DNA of 64,000 bases from Petrosia ficiformis (lineage: Eukaryota; Porifera; Demospongiae; Haplosclerida; Petrosiidae): contig OX345637.1 of the NCBI GenBank assembly GCA_947044365.1, positions 372,001 through 436,000 of the forward strand, written 5' to 3'. Below, one piece after another: positions 37,889-50,254 of the stretch. Position 1 is the first letter of the stretch; each line of letters opens with the position of its first letter. Both the position numbers and the translations under genes were made by a program. Below the pieces are notes generated by a model that saw only the letters and a program-made list of their open reading frames with translations, had not been told where the DNA came from and ran no database searches.

Positions 37889-38437
37889 ATGGAAGCTAAA
37901 ACTAAGCAACAACAAGAATTTCGTGCTCGTAAATTCAAGACTCGATTTGTAAGAATGGACACCAATGGCGATGGATATTTAACTGCGGAAGATTATGACT
38001 TGAAGGCAGAGAAATTTATTAATTATGGAAAGCTCGTCGGTGAAGACAAGGCTCAGCTCCTGAAATCAACAGCTGATCTCAAAGCTTTACTTGGTCTGAA
38101 ACCAGGTGTAAAAATACGTTTTGATGAATATTTGAAAAACTCTACTCAGATACTCAAAGATCCCAGCTATCCTGAAGTTTCTTCCTCAATTTTTAATAAA
38201 TTGTTCGATATTGTTGACACTGATCGAAATGGTGTGATCTCTTTTAATGAGTTTGCAGTGTATTTCAAGTGTATGGAAATAGATGAGTCTGCCGCAGTGA
38301 TAGCTTTTAATGCTCTTGATGTAAACAAAGACGGAGAGATCAGCAGGGAAGAATTCTGTAGTGCTGCAAATGATTTCACCTTTGGATTAGATGAATCATC
38401 CACAGGAACACACTTCTATGGACCACTTGTAGACTAG
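37889..38437 (+). CDS. EF-hand calcium-binding protein (sarcoplasmic CaBP/calexcitin-like)
   Basis: An intronless frame of 182 residues starting MEAKTKQQQEF; an in-frame stop lies upstream before any other ATG. Three canonical EF-hand loops are visible: residues 24-35 (DTNGDGYLTAED), 110-121 (DTDRNGVISFNE) and 144-155 (DVNKDGEISREE). The second site, around residues 69-80, is degenerate. Length, spacing and the defective second hand match the invertebrate sarcoplasmic calcium-binding / calexcitin / luciferin-binding group. No signal peptide or membrane segment, so a cytosolic calcium buffer or sensor is expected. The exact subfamily is uncertain. Confidence 0.92.
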   Translation: MEAKTKQQQEFRARKFKTRFVRMDTNGDGYLTAEDYDLKAEKFINYGKLVGEDKAQLLKSTADLKALLGLKPGVKIRFDEYLKNSTQILKDPSYPEVSSSIFNKLFDIVDTDRNGVISFNEFAVYFKCMEIDESAAVIAFNALDVNKDGEISREEFCSAANDFTFGLDESSTGTHFYGPLVD

Positions 38438-39346
38438 CTACGTACATGCGCAATTGGAACAATAGCTGTATGCTAATTTATAATAATATATTCATGGCAT
38501 CTATAATTATCTACCAGATTATTTGAGTATGCCTGTAACTGCTTTCTTTTTGTTTTCTTAAATAAGTAACTTTTAGCAGTCTCAAATAATGATACTGCAA
38601 TTATTGTACATGCATAGTATATAGTACAGGAAGGACGAAAATCATTATGGATTATAATTATTATTATGCTAATTGCTTATGTATGGATATGCATGCAAGC
38701 AAAACCTGTCAAATTGGAAAAGTAAGTGAATACGGAATGCTTAGTGTTACAAACAATGGTGGAACATTCATACTAACTATGATCAAAATTAATGTGGAAA
38801 TGTCTTTGAGTTTCATCTTCATCAGCTCTGATAGAAAGAGTATGGATGAATACTATGAACCCAGAAAGGGCTCATCTCTTGCCTAAAATTAAAAAAAAAT
38901 GAACTTTGTTTTTAAAAAATTATGAATTTCAGTGTGCCAACTGAATCGACACCGATAATCAATAGATGGCCAACTACTCCCATGACAGGAGAACTGTAGT
39001 TTAGACATTATATCAGGCTGTTGTTAGGATTAGTTGAAAGTAGCTGATGATACAGGCCTGACGGAAGCAAAAATAAGCCGTCTAAATGTTCATAATTACA
39101 TCTGTACGATGCGGAGGCCCACCGGCCCTTGGTAAACCACTAATTAGGTGTCCATCTGACTTTATAGCGCTTTTATGGTATGCTGACGTGTTAGACACAT
39201 GAAGACTTAGTTTGCATAGCGCTAGCCATTAAGCCCATGACGTCATTTATCACATCATTGTCGCAGAACGCTGTACCGGCGCGCGTGACCATTCCAAAGG
39301 GACCGGGAGGGCCAGTCAGCCACACCTCCCAACCTCGTGTAATAAG
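38438..39346. other. Intergenic region EF-hand gene / aminopeptidase
   Basis: Presumed 3' UTR of the EF-hand gene, then the aminopeptidase promoter. A short open frame at 38647-38886 has no family resemblance and AT-driven composition. GC content rises from about 39100. Confidence 0.6.
39238..39245. promoter_or_regulatory. CRE/ATF-like palindrome TGACGTCA
   Basis: A perfect 8-bp cAMP-response-element consensus, about 100 bp upstream of the aminopeptidase ATG in the local GC-rich promoter. Activity is inferred from the motif only. Confidence 0.4.
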
Positions 39347-40661
39347 ATGAGGAGGATTATACAGTGTTTTAATAAAAGATCTGTTGATTTCTGGTTTAGA
39401 TCTAAGGAAAGACTTATATTGGGTCGATCATTTACTAGTGAAGAAAGAGAAGAGGTAAAATTGAAAAGGGTGCATAGTTGTACTTAGTGAAAGGTTTGTA
39501 TGATCGTGCCGTGATCATCACTATCACATACATGGAGTATGTGATGCAAATATTTAATTCTAAAATTATTAGATGTCTGGTAAACTAAGTGGAAAAGGTG
39601 TTGTGATTGGTTGCTATGAGGCTGATCAAGGAGTTGAGCTAACTGACAAAGGAAAACAGCTCAATGACAAATTAGAGGGGAAAGTTCAACATCTGATTAA
39701 TGTGTGAGTCAAAATAGATGAATTGATTGATATATAGATGAATGAACTGATAGAGCATTGGGTAAATGATTGATTTAGTGATGTAGGCAACAGTGGATAT
39801 GAATTTTGGAAGTAATAATTTGAAAATTGATGAAGGGTGGACAAGATCAATATTGATTGATAGTCAATAACTCGAATTCATGGATGTCTGAATTGTTTAG
39901 TGATGGAAGGAGTAACAGACGATTAGATTAAATTCTTTATTTATAGGTCTGGTAACAAAATGAAATGTGGAGAGACTAGATTATTCTATGATCTATCTCA
40001 AGTAAGTTCATTTTAAAATATGTATACACCTCGTCATCTATCATGTTTTGGTAAACACGTTGGAAAATGTTCTATCAATACTATTTCAGTAATCACATAC
40101 TAGAAGAATTCTGTAACATAGTTGGTCGAGCCAGAGCTAGTGACAATCGTCAATACCATGTTCTGAGTATGTCGCTAAATAGAAAATGCAGTATTATGTA
40201 GAAACAACGATATAATTGTAATTAATTATTCATTGATATTAATAATAATTACGTTTTGACTGCAAGCTATAGATATGTTGTTATTTTTTATTCTCTGCAC
40301 TTAAACGCTATAACTTTTAAACATAATTAGATACAACAACGAACTGAAATAAAGTAAAAAATCTTAAAATTTCAAGTATTGATATATCAGGGTAGCACTA
40401 GACACAACACATATACAGCATTTTCAGCACCAACTCTCTATATAGTGTAACACTTGCTCAGTAATCATAGTTATTTATAATGAACCATGAACCTATTATA
40501 GGATATTACACATGCTGTGGTGGTAAATGTTGGTAAACGAGATCCATCTGAAGAACAGGAAGATATTATTATGAGTAGAGAGAATGTACGTATTGCAGCT
40601 GGAGGTATGTATAATCTCTGTCTTCATTGATATATTAAAGTGCACTATGCCTTTTGTAAAG

Positions 40662-40702
<41 letters not shown>

Positions 40703-43700
40703 GGCTAGAATGATTGATTGATTATCCAGATAATTATTTGCGAACTACACATCTGGATCTGCTTCTTTGTGTCAGGTTACTTGTTTAATGTTTCCACATC
40801 CACAGAAACCAAACATGTGAAACCAAAATAGCAATAAATGGCGTTTGATAAGTGTCTTGGTCTGTTTTACCAGCTTTTTTGGCTTGTAGTGTGTGGAACA
40901 GTCTGTAAAAACACCAATGCCGCTTGTAAAAACATCTATTGCATTTAGTTACAGCAAAACGGTGAGGTAATACTGTATATTTTAGTGCAAAGAAGTCATG
41001 AATTTTAAGAGCAATTATCCATGTACCCAACTGTTATTGTATATCCGGATAGTAAAAATCAGAAACCATTCCTGCAATTTTGTCTGGACATTGAAATGTC
41101 TGGCAAATGGTCAATTGCCAAACACACTGAAACATTACTAAGCTACTACGACCACTTATATTATTTATCCATTCATATATATACACGGTTATTATTATTA
41201 CTCTGTTTTCTTCTAGTTGGAGCTAAACTTTTACAGAAAGCAAAAGTCAAACAGATAATGATGGACGATTTTTCTGATCCCGAGTCTTGTTCTGTTGGTA
41301 CTCACCTTGCTCTCTTTCAGTATGAAGACATGAAAGGAAAAGAGAAGAAGAGTGAAAAACCATTTATTGAATTATGGAGGTATGTATGCCGTATTACCTC
41401 TATTAATACCCGCGAGTACTATTGATTTCAACCACTGGGAAGAAGCGAATTCTATTCGAGGGCGGCAACTATTTGAGGGCGGGGTTTATTCCACCTAGAA
41501 GTCTCTTTTTATCTGGAAGCGTTTGCAAACTGTCCTTTTTTTCCTCAATTCTGTCACACTCTTTTCGTCGACAAAAAACTTCTTTGCTGCGCCTCTGTTA
41601 TAGATTTTTCAGCGAAAGCTACAACTTTTAGCTTAAACGCTGCATCGAATGATCGTTTCTTTCCTACACGACAGTCACCACTTTTTTCTGCCATTGTACA
41701 GTCAACTTGAACTATAACACCTCGACTAACACATGCAAGCGGGTTTTATTCGAGGGCGGGTACTAATCGACGTGCGGGTACTAATCGAGGAAATACGGTA
41801 TGTGCATGTATGAAGAGTTTTGTATCACATGTTTAGTTAGCAGGGGAAAATACAAGGACTTGTCTTTTTAATACCCCATTACCTAGTATCATTACAGTGG
41901 CCTTTTTTTTTCTTTATGGACAGAGTGATATAGAATTATATGTGTTATCTTAACTAAACTGTCATGATTTTAGTGGGCCACAGGGGTTCCAGGAGTTCCC
42001 TTCTTTTATATGAAACTCAATTGTGTATGATATACTAATCAGATTGTATACTGTGTATATAAATTCAGTGATACATCATTGGACATACAGAGAGGGTGGT
42101 CTAATGGGTCTGTCATAGCTAATGCTCAAAACTTTGCTCGATGGTTGATGGAAACCCCCTCAAATCACATGACACCATCTGCTTTCGTTGATGCTGTGTC
42201 AACACGTTTGGGAAACCTAGAAAGTGATGTAAAAAGTAAATTGGAAATCATGCCAAGGTATTGTTATTCTATTGTAACTATGTCTGTCTATCCATTATAT
42301 TCATTTGTATAATAATAATTATGTCTGTACGTAAATATTATGTACATAATTTATACATACATACATGCATACTGTATTCATAAATAGACTGTGCCTGGTA
42401 ATGAACACCAGAGAGTGCTATGTAGTCTAATACTCATCTTCTTCAATGTTTGTTCATCTCTAGACCTCTTTCCTGGATAAAGGAAAAGCAAATGGGTGCT
42501 TTTCTGGCTGTCACACAAGGTTCCGATGAAGAACCTTGGTTTCTTGAGGTAAAGTACAATGGAGGACCGAGTGAACAGAAACCTTTAGCACTTGTTGGAA
42601 AAGGTATTACGAACATTGTATCCAACAATTAAAAACATCTTTTTCCTTTCCTTTCTCACGTCTCCAGGTATTACGTTTGATAGTGGTGGTATTTCCATCA
42701 AGCCCTCATCTGGTATGGGTGAAATGAAGGCAGACATGGGTGGAGCTGCATGTGTAGCTGCTTCTACTCTTGCTATAGCAACTATGGGTCTACCTCTGAA
42801 GTATGTTTAGTTTGTTTACAATTATTATGAAATAATGTTGAAAAAAATGTAGCCACATATTTTGGTGTTTCAGTTTAGAAATTAATTCCAAGAAGCGATT
42901 ATAATTTATGTGATCATCAATAGCTACTTATTATATATTTTTATTTAGTGTTATCTCACTGATGCCACTATGTGAGAACATGCCTTCTGGTAAAGCTATC
43001 AAACCAGGGGATGTAGTTAAAGCAATGAATGGGAAAACTATAGAAATTGATAATACTGATGCTGAAGGTAGACTGATACTTGCTGATGCCCTGTGTCATG
43101 TACGCTCATACAACCCTTCTGCCATCATTGACATGGCTACACTAACAGGTATTATATATTAATAGTGAGTTGCACGTTATTTAAATAATTGTAATTTATG
43201 TATTTATATTACAGGGGCTATTGGTGTAGCTCTTGGTAGTGGAGCTTCTGGTATGTATACTACATCACAAAGTATTTGGGAAAGGATGCATCAGGTGTGT
43301 GTAATAATCTGTATGTAATTATATTCATAGCTCTATAATCTTTTTAAGCATAGATTGGTCAGACATCATCCATTCATCCATCAAATCTATTTGATAACGT
43401 ATCAATCCAGCTTTTTTCCATTCGTATCTCTCTCATATATTCATCTGTCCTTTAACCAATTCATTTATTTATTTCTACATTCATCATCATATGATTCTTA
43501 TGCATCCATTCATTAAATCTATCCATCTATCCATCATCATTCCTGGGGTGAGCCTGAGCATGCCCCACACTAGGGAGTTGGTGGAAAATTTCTGTACGTA
43601 AATATGTATGTATCGTACGTGATTCCGTATGTTCTAAACCGCGAATGAATTTCAATTTCTTAACTATGCTGCACGTGAATGAAAATGGATAGAGAAAAGA

Positions 43701-44610
43701 AGTTGAAGAGCAGGAGAGAATACGAGAAAGCTAAACAGGATGCGGCAGTCGCATTCGCCTGCTTCTCCATTTCTGACACATCAAACTCATTCCTTTTCTG
43801 GGCCATCTTACTACTACGTACTGACTACATGTGTCTCTGACCGCACCTTCTAGAGCTCGCCCCACACTGATTATCATTTCTCATTTATTCATCATTTCTC
43901 ATATCCTTCCATTCATTGATCCATAATAATCTATTGTTTATCTATCAGGCTAGTAGAGCCACAGGTGATAGAGTTTGGCGTATGCCTCTATACAAACAAT
44001 ATCGTAAACAAATGGATTCACATATTGCTGATATTAATAATGTTGGAACTAGAGGAAGAATGGCAGGATCATGTACTGCAGCAGCATTCCTTAAGGTTTG
44101 TCATTACAGATACTCATGATACATTAATATGATTGTCACATGACTATCAGGTGTTAAAAGACCAATGAAGAAGTCGCATGAATTTGTTAATGTCAATTTT
44201 TATAGGAATTTGTTGATATCACTGAATGGGCTCATTTAGATATTGCTGGAGTGATGCAATGTCAAAGCGAAATACCATATATGGCAAAAGGAATGTCAGG
44301 TATAATTATAATTATTATCTTATTTCATTAAATTCTGGTGTCCATGCATTAATGATTGATATCCATACATATCACTCACTATTCAGAGATTGAATTTAAT
44401 CACTGAACAAATATCTTGTCATTCCTTAGTTATATCTATATAATACACAATCAAATAAATTGTGGGTATACCTTTTTAATTGTATTTCCATTCTCATCAA
44501 TGTCCTGGTTCTCATTCTTGTCCTGGTTCTCATTCATGTCCTCATGCCTATTTTCAGGAAGGCCAACAAGAACAATAATTGAATTCGCAAGACTGCTCTG
44601 TTCTAATTAA
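39347..44610 (+). CDS. LAP3: Leucine aminopeptidase, peptidase family M17
   Basis: Thirteen exons: 39347-39454, 39573-39703, 39947-40001, 40502-40604, 41217-41379, 42069-42257, 42464-42603, 42668-42800, 42949-43148, 43215-43294, 43949-44095, 44206-44299, 44558-44610. All phases match; the product is 531 residues (human LAP3 519). The metal and catalytic motifs are intact: [10 protein letters not shown] (about 295-304), ADMGGAA and NTDAEGRL (376-383), the last holding the Asp, Glu and Arg of the active site. [10 protein letters not shown] and AHLDIAGVM lie further on; GRPTRTLIEF-type sequence closes the protein. The enzyme removes N-terminal residues from peptides and is a cytosolic hexamer in animals. 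Exon 1 ([17 protein letters not shown]) could be a targeting extension; ATG at 39573 is an alternative start. Confidence 0.95.
40663..40700. repeat. (TA)n microsatellite in LAP intron 4
   Basis: A pure TA dinucleotide run. Confidence 0.9.
41389..41798. mobile_element. Inverted-repeat element in LAP intron 5
   Basis: The left end CCGTATTACCTCTATTAATA(CCCGC) is the inverse of the right end GCGGGTACTAATCGAGGAAA(TACGG). Inside are further copies of ATTCGAGGGCGG / TTTGAGGGCGG. Roughly 410 bp, GC-richer than the host intron and non-coding. Exact ends and target duplication are not resolved. Confidence 0.75.
43535..43870. other. GC-richer insert in LAP intron 10
   Basis: A stretch whose composition differs from the flanking ATCC-rich intron. 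Both edges carry GCCCCACACT (43559 and 43858), and its core could encode [20 protein letters not shown] from 43688. Probably a transposon fragment; family not recognised. Confidence 0.4.
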
Positions 44611-45225
44611 CAGTGTTATAGTTTCAAACTTCATTGATTAATGTGTTTATAATTATTGTTATAAATTTTAGTGATGAGATAATGTGATTGTATGTTATAA
44701 TGTTGCTACACCTGTAATAATCACGAGGGTGGCATCTGCATGGATAATTAGTCTTGAAATTGTGATAAACCAGACATACTCTAATCATAACTAAAACTGG
44801 CCAGTCATTACTGTCATACTAATGGTATATATATGCATGACCTGTGAATACAAACAGAATTTCAATTTCAAAGTTAATTATAGCATATTAATTTAAACCT
44901 TATATAGCTATTTCTATACGTAATGTCTTATATTTCATGCAACCATCTAACTTTGTTTTCATATATCTGGCTGCTATATGGAATTCACTTCACAGACAGA
45001 CATGTTAGCATACATATAATTATATTAGTGGTCAAAGACATTCCAATCCTGTTTACATGTTCATGTAAGAATCTTTGTCGGTGGCCATTTATATACTAAG
45101 GATTATTCAGCAACTAATTTTATGGTGAGTCTACAAGAATATAGTACATTGTACAATGAATAATGAATACAATTATAATATTCAAAAAGGGGCGAAACTG
45201 TATTGTTTTTTTTTTTAGATCAATC
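44611..45225. other. Intergenic region LAP / ankyrin-Roc copy 1
   Basis: AT-rich DNA, presumed LAP 3' UTR and promoter of the first array gene. A T-run ending in AG at 45205-45218, just before the copy-1 ATG, looks like a splice acceptor, so a 5' UTR exon may lie upstream. Confidence 0.5.
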
Positions 45226-47649
45226 ATGTCAAATGTGAATCTCTTAGCCATGGATTGCCTTTCAGCATTTGAAAAAGGGAAAAAGGAAGAGGCTATTAAA
45301 TTGCTACTATCAGTAGATAATCCTCATAAAATCAAAGATGTATGCAACAGAACAATTCTTCACTGGGCATGTTTACATGGCTGGACTGAGATAGTAACGA
45401 ATCTCATCAGTGAATATCCTTTCGATCCACAGTGTAGGGACAACACCGGCAACACTCCACTACACGATGCATGCTTACAAAGAGGAAATCTAGAGATAGT
45501 CCAATTCCTAGTCAATGTGTGTAAATGTGATTCGATGCGTAAGAACAACCAAGGCAAAACTCCACTATTTAATGTTTGGGAAGATCCAGACATAATCCAA
45601 TACTTGATTATAGAGTGTCAACATGACTTAACATGTAATAGTAGTAAAGATAACACTCCATTGCATGTTGCCTGTCGATGTATTCCACCGTCTGTTTCAG
45701 CTATCGAATACATTCTTGCTACAGGAAAAATCGACCCACTTTGCAGAAATAAACAAAATAAAACTCCGTTAATGTTGGTGCATTGGTCATACAAAGATAC
45801 AATTAAGAAGATATTTGCCAAGTTTGGTAGAATCCAGATTTCTCATCCAGTTAACTCCTATGTCAATGTAATCCTACTTGGTAATCCTGGAGTAGGTAAG
45901 AGTACATTAGCTCAGGTCATCATTCAGAGATCCAGTGGTGTGTTTGCTTCACTACGTGGTCTATTTCAGTATGTAAAGGGAGTGGAACTTTGTACAGCTG
46001 GTATAATTCCCAGTAAACTAGAACACAGAGAATTAGGAAATGTTATCCTACATGATTCAGCGGGTCAATCAGAATACTACTCCAGTCACATTGCAGTTCT
46101 TGAGAATCTACTACGTGGTTCTGCAGCTGTTTTCATTATTGTAGTTAGCTTATCTGAAAAGGAAGTGTACAAGCATCTTCATCATTGGCTGACCATTGTT
46201 GAGAATAAATGTTATAAAGCAATAGGTGAGTGTCATGTGGTTACGGTAGCTAGCCATATTGATGAAGTTGACCAGAAAAAAATACTAGGTATTTACGAAG
46301 AATTACGTCAAATTTCATCATCACGACTTTCTCAACGGAGTGGTATAGTAAATTGTGGGTTTATACCTCTTGATTGTCGTAGACTTGTTGGTGGTTGGCT
46401 TTCCCCATTTACTAATACCTTATCGGGCGCATGTCAGTCGATTCGTAGTGCTAATACAAGAGAAATGAGTCTGTATTGTCACATGTTGTATGGTGTACTG
46501 GAAAAGCAGAAAGAGAGTGTGTACACACTAGATCAGCTAATGTCTGTTTTGGCAGAGTCAGAAGAGCATTACATTCCACCAGAGATAGAAAAGGCAACAG
46601 AGTTGCTCTCCTCTCTTCACGCAACTGGTCTCATTGTATTTCTAAAGAATATCCACACACCTGGTAATTCATGGATTATTTCTCGAAAGGGAATTCTCCT
46701 TGCTGAAGTAAATGGAGTATTATTTGCTCCAGATAACTTTAAACATAGTGATATAGCTAGTAATACAGGAATTATTACCCTGTCCACTCTTTCTCGACTC
46801 TTCCCACAATATTCTTCAGATATGTTAGTCCTGTTTCTTCAATATATGGAGCTGTGTCAGGAAATCAGTCAAGACTTCCTGTCTTCTAGTAATCTGATGA
46901 TGAGAGATGACGAATCATCAGATGAGAGGAGGGAGAAGTTATTATTCTTTCCTGCCCTCATACGTAACACAGAGAGACCTCAAGAGATCAGTGGAACATT
47001 TCAATTTGGTTGGTGTCTTCAGTGTTGCAATTCTCATCACTTCTTTCTTCCTCGTTTCGTTCATGTTCTTCTTCTTCATCTTGCCTTTCGATATGCTCTC
47101 CCAAAGTCAACAGTCAGCCGACTTCACTGACGATGTTCCATTCGGACAAGTGGTATTCTGTGGAAGGACACACATGGTGTTCAGTGTTTAGTAGAACTAG
47201 TTGATAATAGTCAATGTGTTCTACTGTTAATGTCATGTCAAGTAGGATCTGAACAAAACATGCTTCGTCTTTGTAAAGACTTACTTTGTGAAATACTTTC
47301 ACTTCAACAACAGCTTTGTCCTAGTTTAAAGCTACAAGAATTTGTTATTGACCCCTCACAATTACACTACCCTATTCAGAAACCCTCCACACTAACACTT
47401 TATGATATTGAACTGATTGCCTCGTGTATTAATCAAAAGAAACAGTTTGTCCTGGATACAGAAGGAGATAAACAAATGAAGATATCAGATCTATTTCCAT
47501 TTGAACCTATTCAACCTGATACATTATCAGTATTTGCAGGACGTAATCCTGAAGTGAGTGATTTGATATTATATTACATTATTATTATAATTACATGTAT
47601 GTCACCATGCAGTCATAACAACCTACATGACCAATTAAATTGCAATTCC

Positions 47650-47685
47650 ACTGTTCCTTGCAATTGTGCTAACCAATAAATTAGT
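47650..47685. repeat. Right-end fragment of the TTGGTTAG(T/C)ACAG MITE in intron 1 of copy 1
   Basis: TTGTGCTAACCAATAAATTA matches the right end of the inverted-repeat element seen in copies 3 and 4; no left end is present here. Confidence 0.55.
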
Positions 47686-48120
47686 TATTTTAGTGATTTT
47701 ATTTTTTGCAGTGAATTAGATTATTATTATAACATAATTATTATTTATTTCCTTCTACAGGAGATTGCTAAGAACTTTAACAGAGACCCAGCTATAAGTA
47801 TACCCCCCAGTGAACAATCAACTGACCATAAAGGTTAATGTTAACATAATGGTTATTTTCCCAGTGTTGATTGTGTCATTTCATACAGATCTATATTGAA
47901 TAGTATACATCATCATAATAGAGCTAGCATATTAACAGTGATATAATTATAGCATAGTATTATAGGTATAACCTGTGATGTATTATTATCATGAACACAA
48001 CAGCTGTTACTTATTGATTCCGGTGTAATTAGTAAAATTTAATACATAAATTTGTACTTATAATTTTACTAATATATAACATTATTTGAATAGTCTGACC
48101 TTAAATACCACATTACTATA

Positions 48121-48132
48121 TATAAATATATA

Positions 48133-48212
<80 letters not shown>

Positions 48213-48232
48213 ATTATATATATATATTATAC
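48121..48232. repeat. (TA)n microsatellite in intron 2 of copy 1
   Basis: A long AT dinucleotide run; the homologous intron of copy 3 has one at 55024-55110. Confidence 0.9.
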
Positions 48233-48927
48233 TGTTGTACTATTAATGCTACTGATGTCATGTGTAAGTTATGATAGATGACATAACATTGATCACTTTC
48301 TATGGCTACTTCACGAAGGGTCACCTTTTTATGCACTACAGAATCATCATATGTACACAGTATACCTTTACCTGGTGTAAGTGAAACTAGTCAGACCACT
48401 ATAGGTATAGTAATACTATAATTATGTGTGCAATATTCAGTACATTCCTTTCAGGATCATCATCACACACATCAGAGATAACTGTTATCACTCCTACTCA
48501 ACATGAACTACAGGACAGTACAGTACCCTTACCTAATATCCAATCCATGACCTCCTCTACTTCACTTGATCATGCTACAAAAAGTATAAAAGATAATCAA
48601 AGAGATGAGAGAGAACTTTTACCATCTCCTAAGAACATACTCACAAGACACTTGTCTGATATAACTGATGTTGTGTTAGATCCTGAGAAACTAGCTAATG
48701 ATCTTCACTCTGCTGGTCTAATAACATTTCATACGAAAGATAAAGTATTGACTACATTAAGTTACTCTCGTTATGACAAATTTAGTAAATTAGTTAATGA
48801 TGTATGGAAATTACTGAGAGCTGATAATGATCCCAAGAAATTAATGGTGTTTTGTGATGTACTGAAGAAGCAGAATGATGATAAACTTAATGAAATTACA
48901 CAAGACATGTTGAGAGAATTAGGTTAG

Positions 48928-49567
48928 TGAATCATAATGATATCAAATTATTACATGTATTATAATTATATTCATAGGTGTATTCAAGGTTTTCTAATAA
49001 CAAGATTCAACAATATCACTTAATTTCTATAATATTTCATTGTTTTATTTGTTCTATTGATATACAACTGAATTTGACGTACAGTTTGTTAGCGCTACCT
49101 ATGATTATACAATACAAGTGTACTGTCCAGTCACTATGCTGCAGAAGTGATATATAATTATGTTATAATATTATATGCAAGTTAGTGAAGACATTTCATG
49201 TACTTCCTAACTATCAGAGGGTCCTCAATAAAAGGGTTTTGCTGTAGATTCTAGAATTCATGTAACCATTGAATTGACTACTGTATAAACAGAAATGTGT
49301 TCACTTCTGACCCGCTTCTGGTGGGAACAAAATGTGCTTTGTCTTAGTAAAAACTTTGACTTTGAGTTTGTCCCAAACTAGTGTTGATGTTCACATGATA
49401 ACTTGGTGTTCCAGGAATGTAGTCACAGAATTAGCAAATATTATAGAGATGTTACTGTTGCATTGATGTCTTAGTATTAATTTTGAATGGATGGTTAATG
49501 GACATACATATATAATTATAATTCTAGTTATATATATATATACATGTATGAATGCATTGAATATTCA
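48928..49567. other. Intergenic spacer after copy 1
   Basis: AT-rich. 48928-49200 is near-identical to the sequence after copy 3 (55811-56100), and 49430-49567 matches 56140-56262, so the downstream flank was duplicated with the genes. No coding signal. Confidence 0.75.
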
Positions 49568-50254
49568 CAAACTGACAAGACACTCATCTAACTTCACTCT
49601 GCTGGCCAAACAATATAATCAGAAAGAATTATTTGTGCTTGATAGAGTAGGGGATAAGAAGAAAAAGATATCTGATCGATTTCCATTTGAGCCTATTCAA
49701 CCTGATACATTATTAGTATTTGCAGGACGTAATCCTGAAGTGAGTGATTTGATATTATTAGAACTGATTATTATTATAATATCTTATTTGTTTATTTGTG
49801 TAGAAGATAGCTGAGAATCTTAATAGAGATCCTGCAATTAGAAGAAAAGTTAGTGAACAGCCAGGGACTTGTAATGGTCATCACAAACATGAGTACATAT
49901 TAATTGGCTTCAATCGTAATGCTCTGAACTTATAATCTTAATTAATTGCATGCATGTACACAATGTTCATGTATCTTTTACAGGATCATCATATAACATA
50001 CTCACAAGACATGTTATGTTAAATCCCGAGAAATCAGCTAATGATCTTCATTCTACTGGTTTAATAACATGAAAGATGAAGTATTGACTATATCAAGTTA
50101 TCTTCGTTATGAGAAAGTCAGTATATTACTCATTGATGTATGGAAATTACTGAAAGGTGATAATGATCCTAAGAAGTTAGTGATGTTTTGTGATGTACTA
50201 ATGAAACAAAGTAATGAAACACTTACTGAAATTACACAATACGTGTTGAGATAA
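49568..50254 (+). pseudogene. Copy 2: 3' remnant of an ankyrin-Roc-COR-CARD-like gene
   Basis: A short CARD-exon relic (about 49568-49612) is fused to the last part of a large-exon homologue (49613-49739, with FPFEPIQPDT and FAGRNPE ending at the conserved GAA/gtgagt donor). The 73-nt second exon (49804-49876) follows, then a damaged CARD-like exon (49984-50254). The ankyrin and GTPase regions are missing; the CARD exon lacks its LSDITDVV part and is frameshifted by a small deletion near 50069. Splice sites of the first two pieces are still consensus. Confidence 0.85.

Larger units (their letters stand above)
45226..48927 (+). pseudogene. Ankyrin-Roc-COR-CARD-like protein, copy 1, interrupted by one nonsense codon
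   Basis: Exons 45226-47553, 47761-47833 and 48455-48927, in phase. About five ankyrin repeats follow the start (MSNVNLLAMDCLSAF), then a Roc-like GTPase with GNPGVGKST, DSAGQSEYY and SHID. A COR-like region includes FFPALIRNTE and FGWCLQC; the last exon encodes a CARD-like death-fold domain. The frame is open throughout except TGA at 47128-47130, where copies 3 and 4 have CGA (Arg): a single C-to-T change. As written, the main product stops inside the COR region after 634 residues and loses the CARD-like domain. All downstream splice sites are intact, so the lesion is recent, polymorphic, or a sequence error. An alternative in-frame ATG lies at 45163. Confidence 0.85.

Noticed and set aside
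38647..38886. 79-codon frame after the EF-hand gene
   Set aside because: No domain, AT-driven composition, position fits a 3' UTR.
39040..39090. Third piggyBac-like MITE (AAGCCGTCTAAATGTTCATA resembles part of the first copy)
   Set aside because: Too short, and no TTAA borders or terminal repeats were found.
45163..45225. N-terminal extension MNTIIIFKKG of copy 1
   Set aside because: It runs through a T-tract ending in AG that looks like an acceptor, and copies 3 and 4 start at the position equivalent to 45226.
46907..47204. Plus-strand frames with Phe-rich hydrophobic stretches, repeated at 53684 and 59110
   Set aside because: Alternative-frame shadows of the conserved COR-like coding region; their recurrence only reflects paralogy.
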